Source: an uncultured Alistipes sp. (GTDB lineage: Bacteria; Bacteroidota; Bacteroidia; Bacteroidales; Rikenellaceae). Taken from it: 15,713 bases of DNA. The notes below the pieces were generated by a model that worked only from the letters and a program-made list of their open reading frames with translations, was not told the DNA's origin and did no database searches. The stretch is taken from contig URBJ01000049.1 in assembly GCA_900546005.1 (NCBI GenBank), positions 1 through 15,713 on the forward strand, read 5' to 3'. A program made the translations under genes and the position numbers. The stretch's first letter is position 1, and each line of letters starts with the position of its first letter. Shown here piece after piece: positions 15,568 through 15,713 of the stretch.

Positions 15568-15713
15568 ACCGAAGAAATGATGTACAACACCTTCAACATG
15601 GGACTTGGCATGATTCTGGCTGTTGATCCGGCAGACGTGGACAAGACGATGGAGGCACTGAAGGCAGCAGGAGAGACCCCGTATGTGGTTGGTTCTGCAG
15701 AAGCAGGCGAGAA
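15556..15713 (+). CDS. purM: C-terminal fragment of PurM (phosphoribosylformylglycinamidine cyclo-ligase), fused in frame
   Basis: From about residue 576 of the open frame, the translation reads EGNI followed by TEEMMYNTFNMGLGMILAV and continues to the edge with DPADVDKTMEAL, KAAGETPYVVG and SAEAGE. The MYxTFNxGxGM pattern, the DK helix and the GE...G strand are the conserved C-terminal region of AIR synthetase, which closes the imidazole ring in purine synthesis. The MYNTFNMGxGM wording is what I associate with Firmicutes (Clostridia) PurM. Codon use also shifts: six of seven alanines here are GCA. No ATP-binding or N-terminal PurM part is present. I take this as a piece of another genome's gene joined by assembly error. 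The PurM identity is firm; the cause is inferred. Confidence 0.85.

Noticed and set aside
1..15713. CRISPR arrays, insertion sequences, tRNA/rRNA genes, phage or defence genes
   Set aside because: I looked on both strands and saw no regularly spaced repeats, transposase motifs, cloverleaf or rRNA-like stretches. The gene content is housekeeping plus a sugar operon.

Overview
The window looks like a chromosomal segment from a gut-type member of the Bacteroidota, most like Alistipes/Rikenellaceae. That placement is an inference. It rests on several promoters of the Bacteroidota form (TTTG, 17-21 bases, TAnnTTTG), moderately GC-rich codon use, the gene content, and a signal-peptide glycoside hydrolase beside a sugar operon. 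Most of the window is housekeeping sequence, and I found no new defence system, mobile element, CRISPR array, rRNA or tRNA.

Left part (1-5262): the first 72 codons of an unrecognised minus-strand gene run off the left edge, and dnaX (clamp-loader tau/gamma subunit) lies upstream of it on the same strand. dnaX contains a run of ten A residues followed at once by a stem-loop. Slipping by one base there gives an immediate TGA, so this is a likely programmed site for a 367-residue gamma form. A 441-base divergent intergenic region separates dnaX from clpB on the plus strand. It carries two tandem sigma-A-type promoters facing dnaX. Facing clpB it carries a -24/-12 (sigma-54-like) element with TGTCA/TGACA repeats upstream. 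clpB ends at a strong intrinsic terminator.

Middle (5282-10204): a minus-strand run, apparently one transcript, reads M23-fold membrane protein, dxr (isoprenoid precursor synthesis), rseP (site-2 protease), radA (recombination ATPase). The M23 protein has lost most zinc and catalytic residues and is probably a non-enzymatic regulator or scaffold in cell-wall remodelling.

Right part (10253-13823): a plus-strand sugar operon encodes a nucleotidyltransferase, aldose 1-epimerase (galM) and an FHS-family sugar/H+ symporter. It starts at a clear promoter with a roughly 135-base leader that can fold into two hairpins, and ends at an intrinsic terminator. Together the genes suggest uptake of a hexose such as galactose or glucose, interconversion of its anomers, and a sugar-activation step; no galK is present.

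Right edge (13831-15713): a secreted GH71/GH99-like protein is read in frame until about 15567. There the reading frame changes abruptly into the C-terminus of a PurM (AIR synthetase) that resembles Firmicutes PurM rather than Bacteroidota PurM. The most likely explanation is a chimeric assembly join at a short stretch common to both genes. A real fusion would be remarkable, but I think it unlikely.
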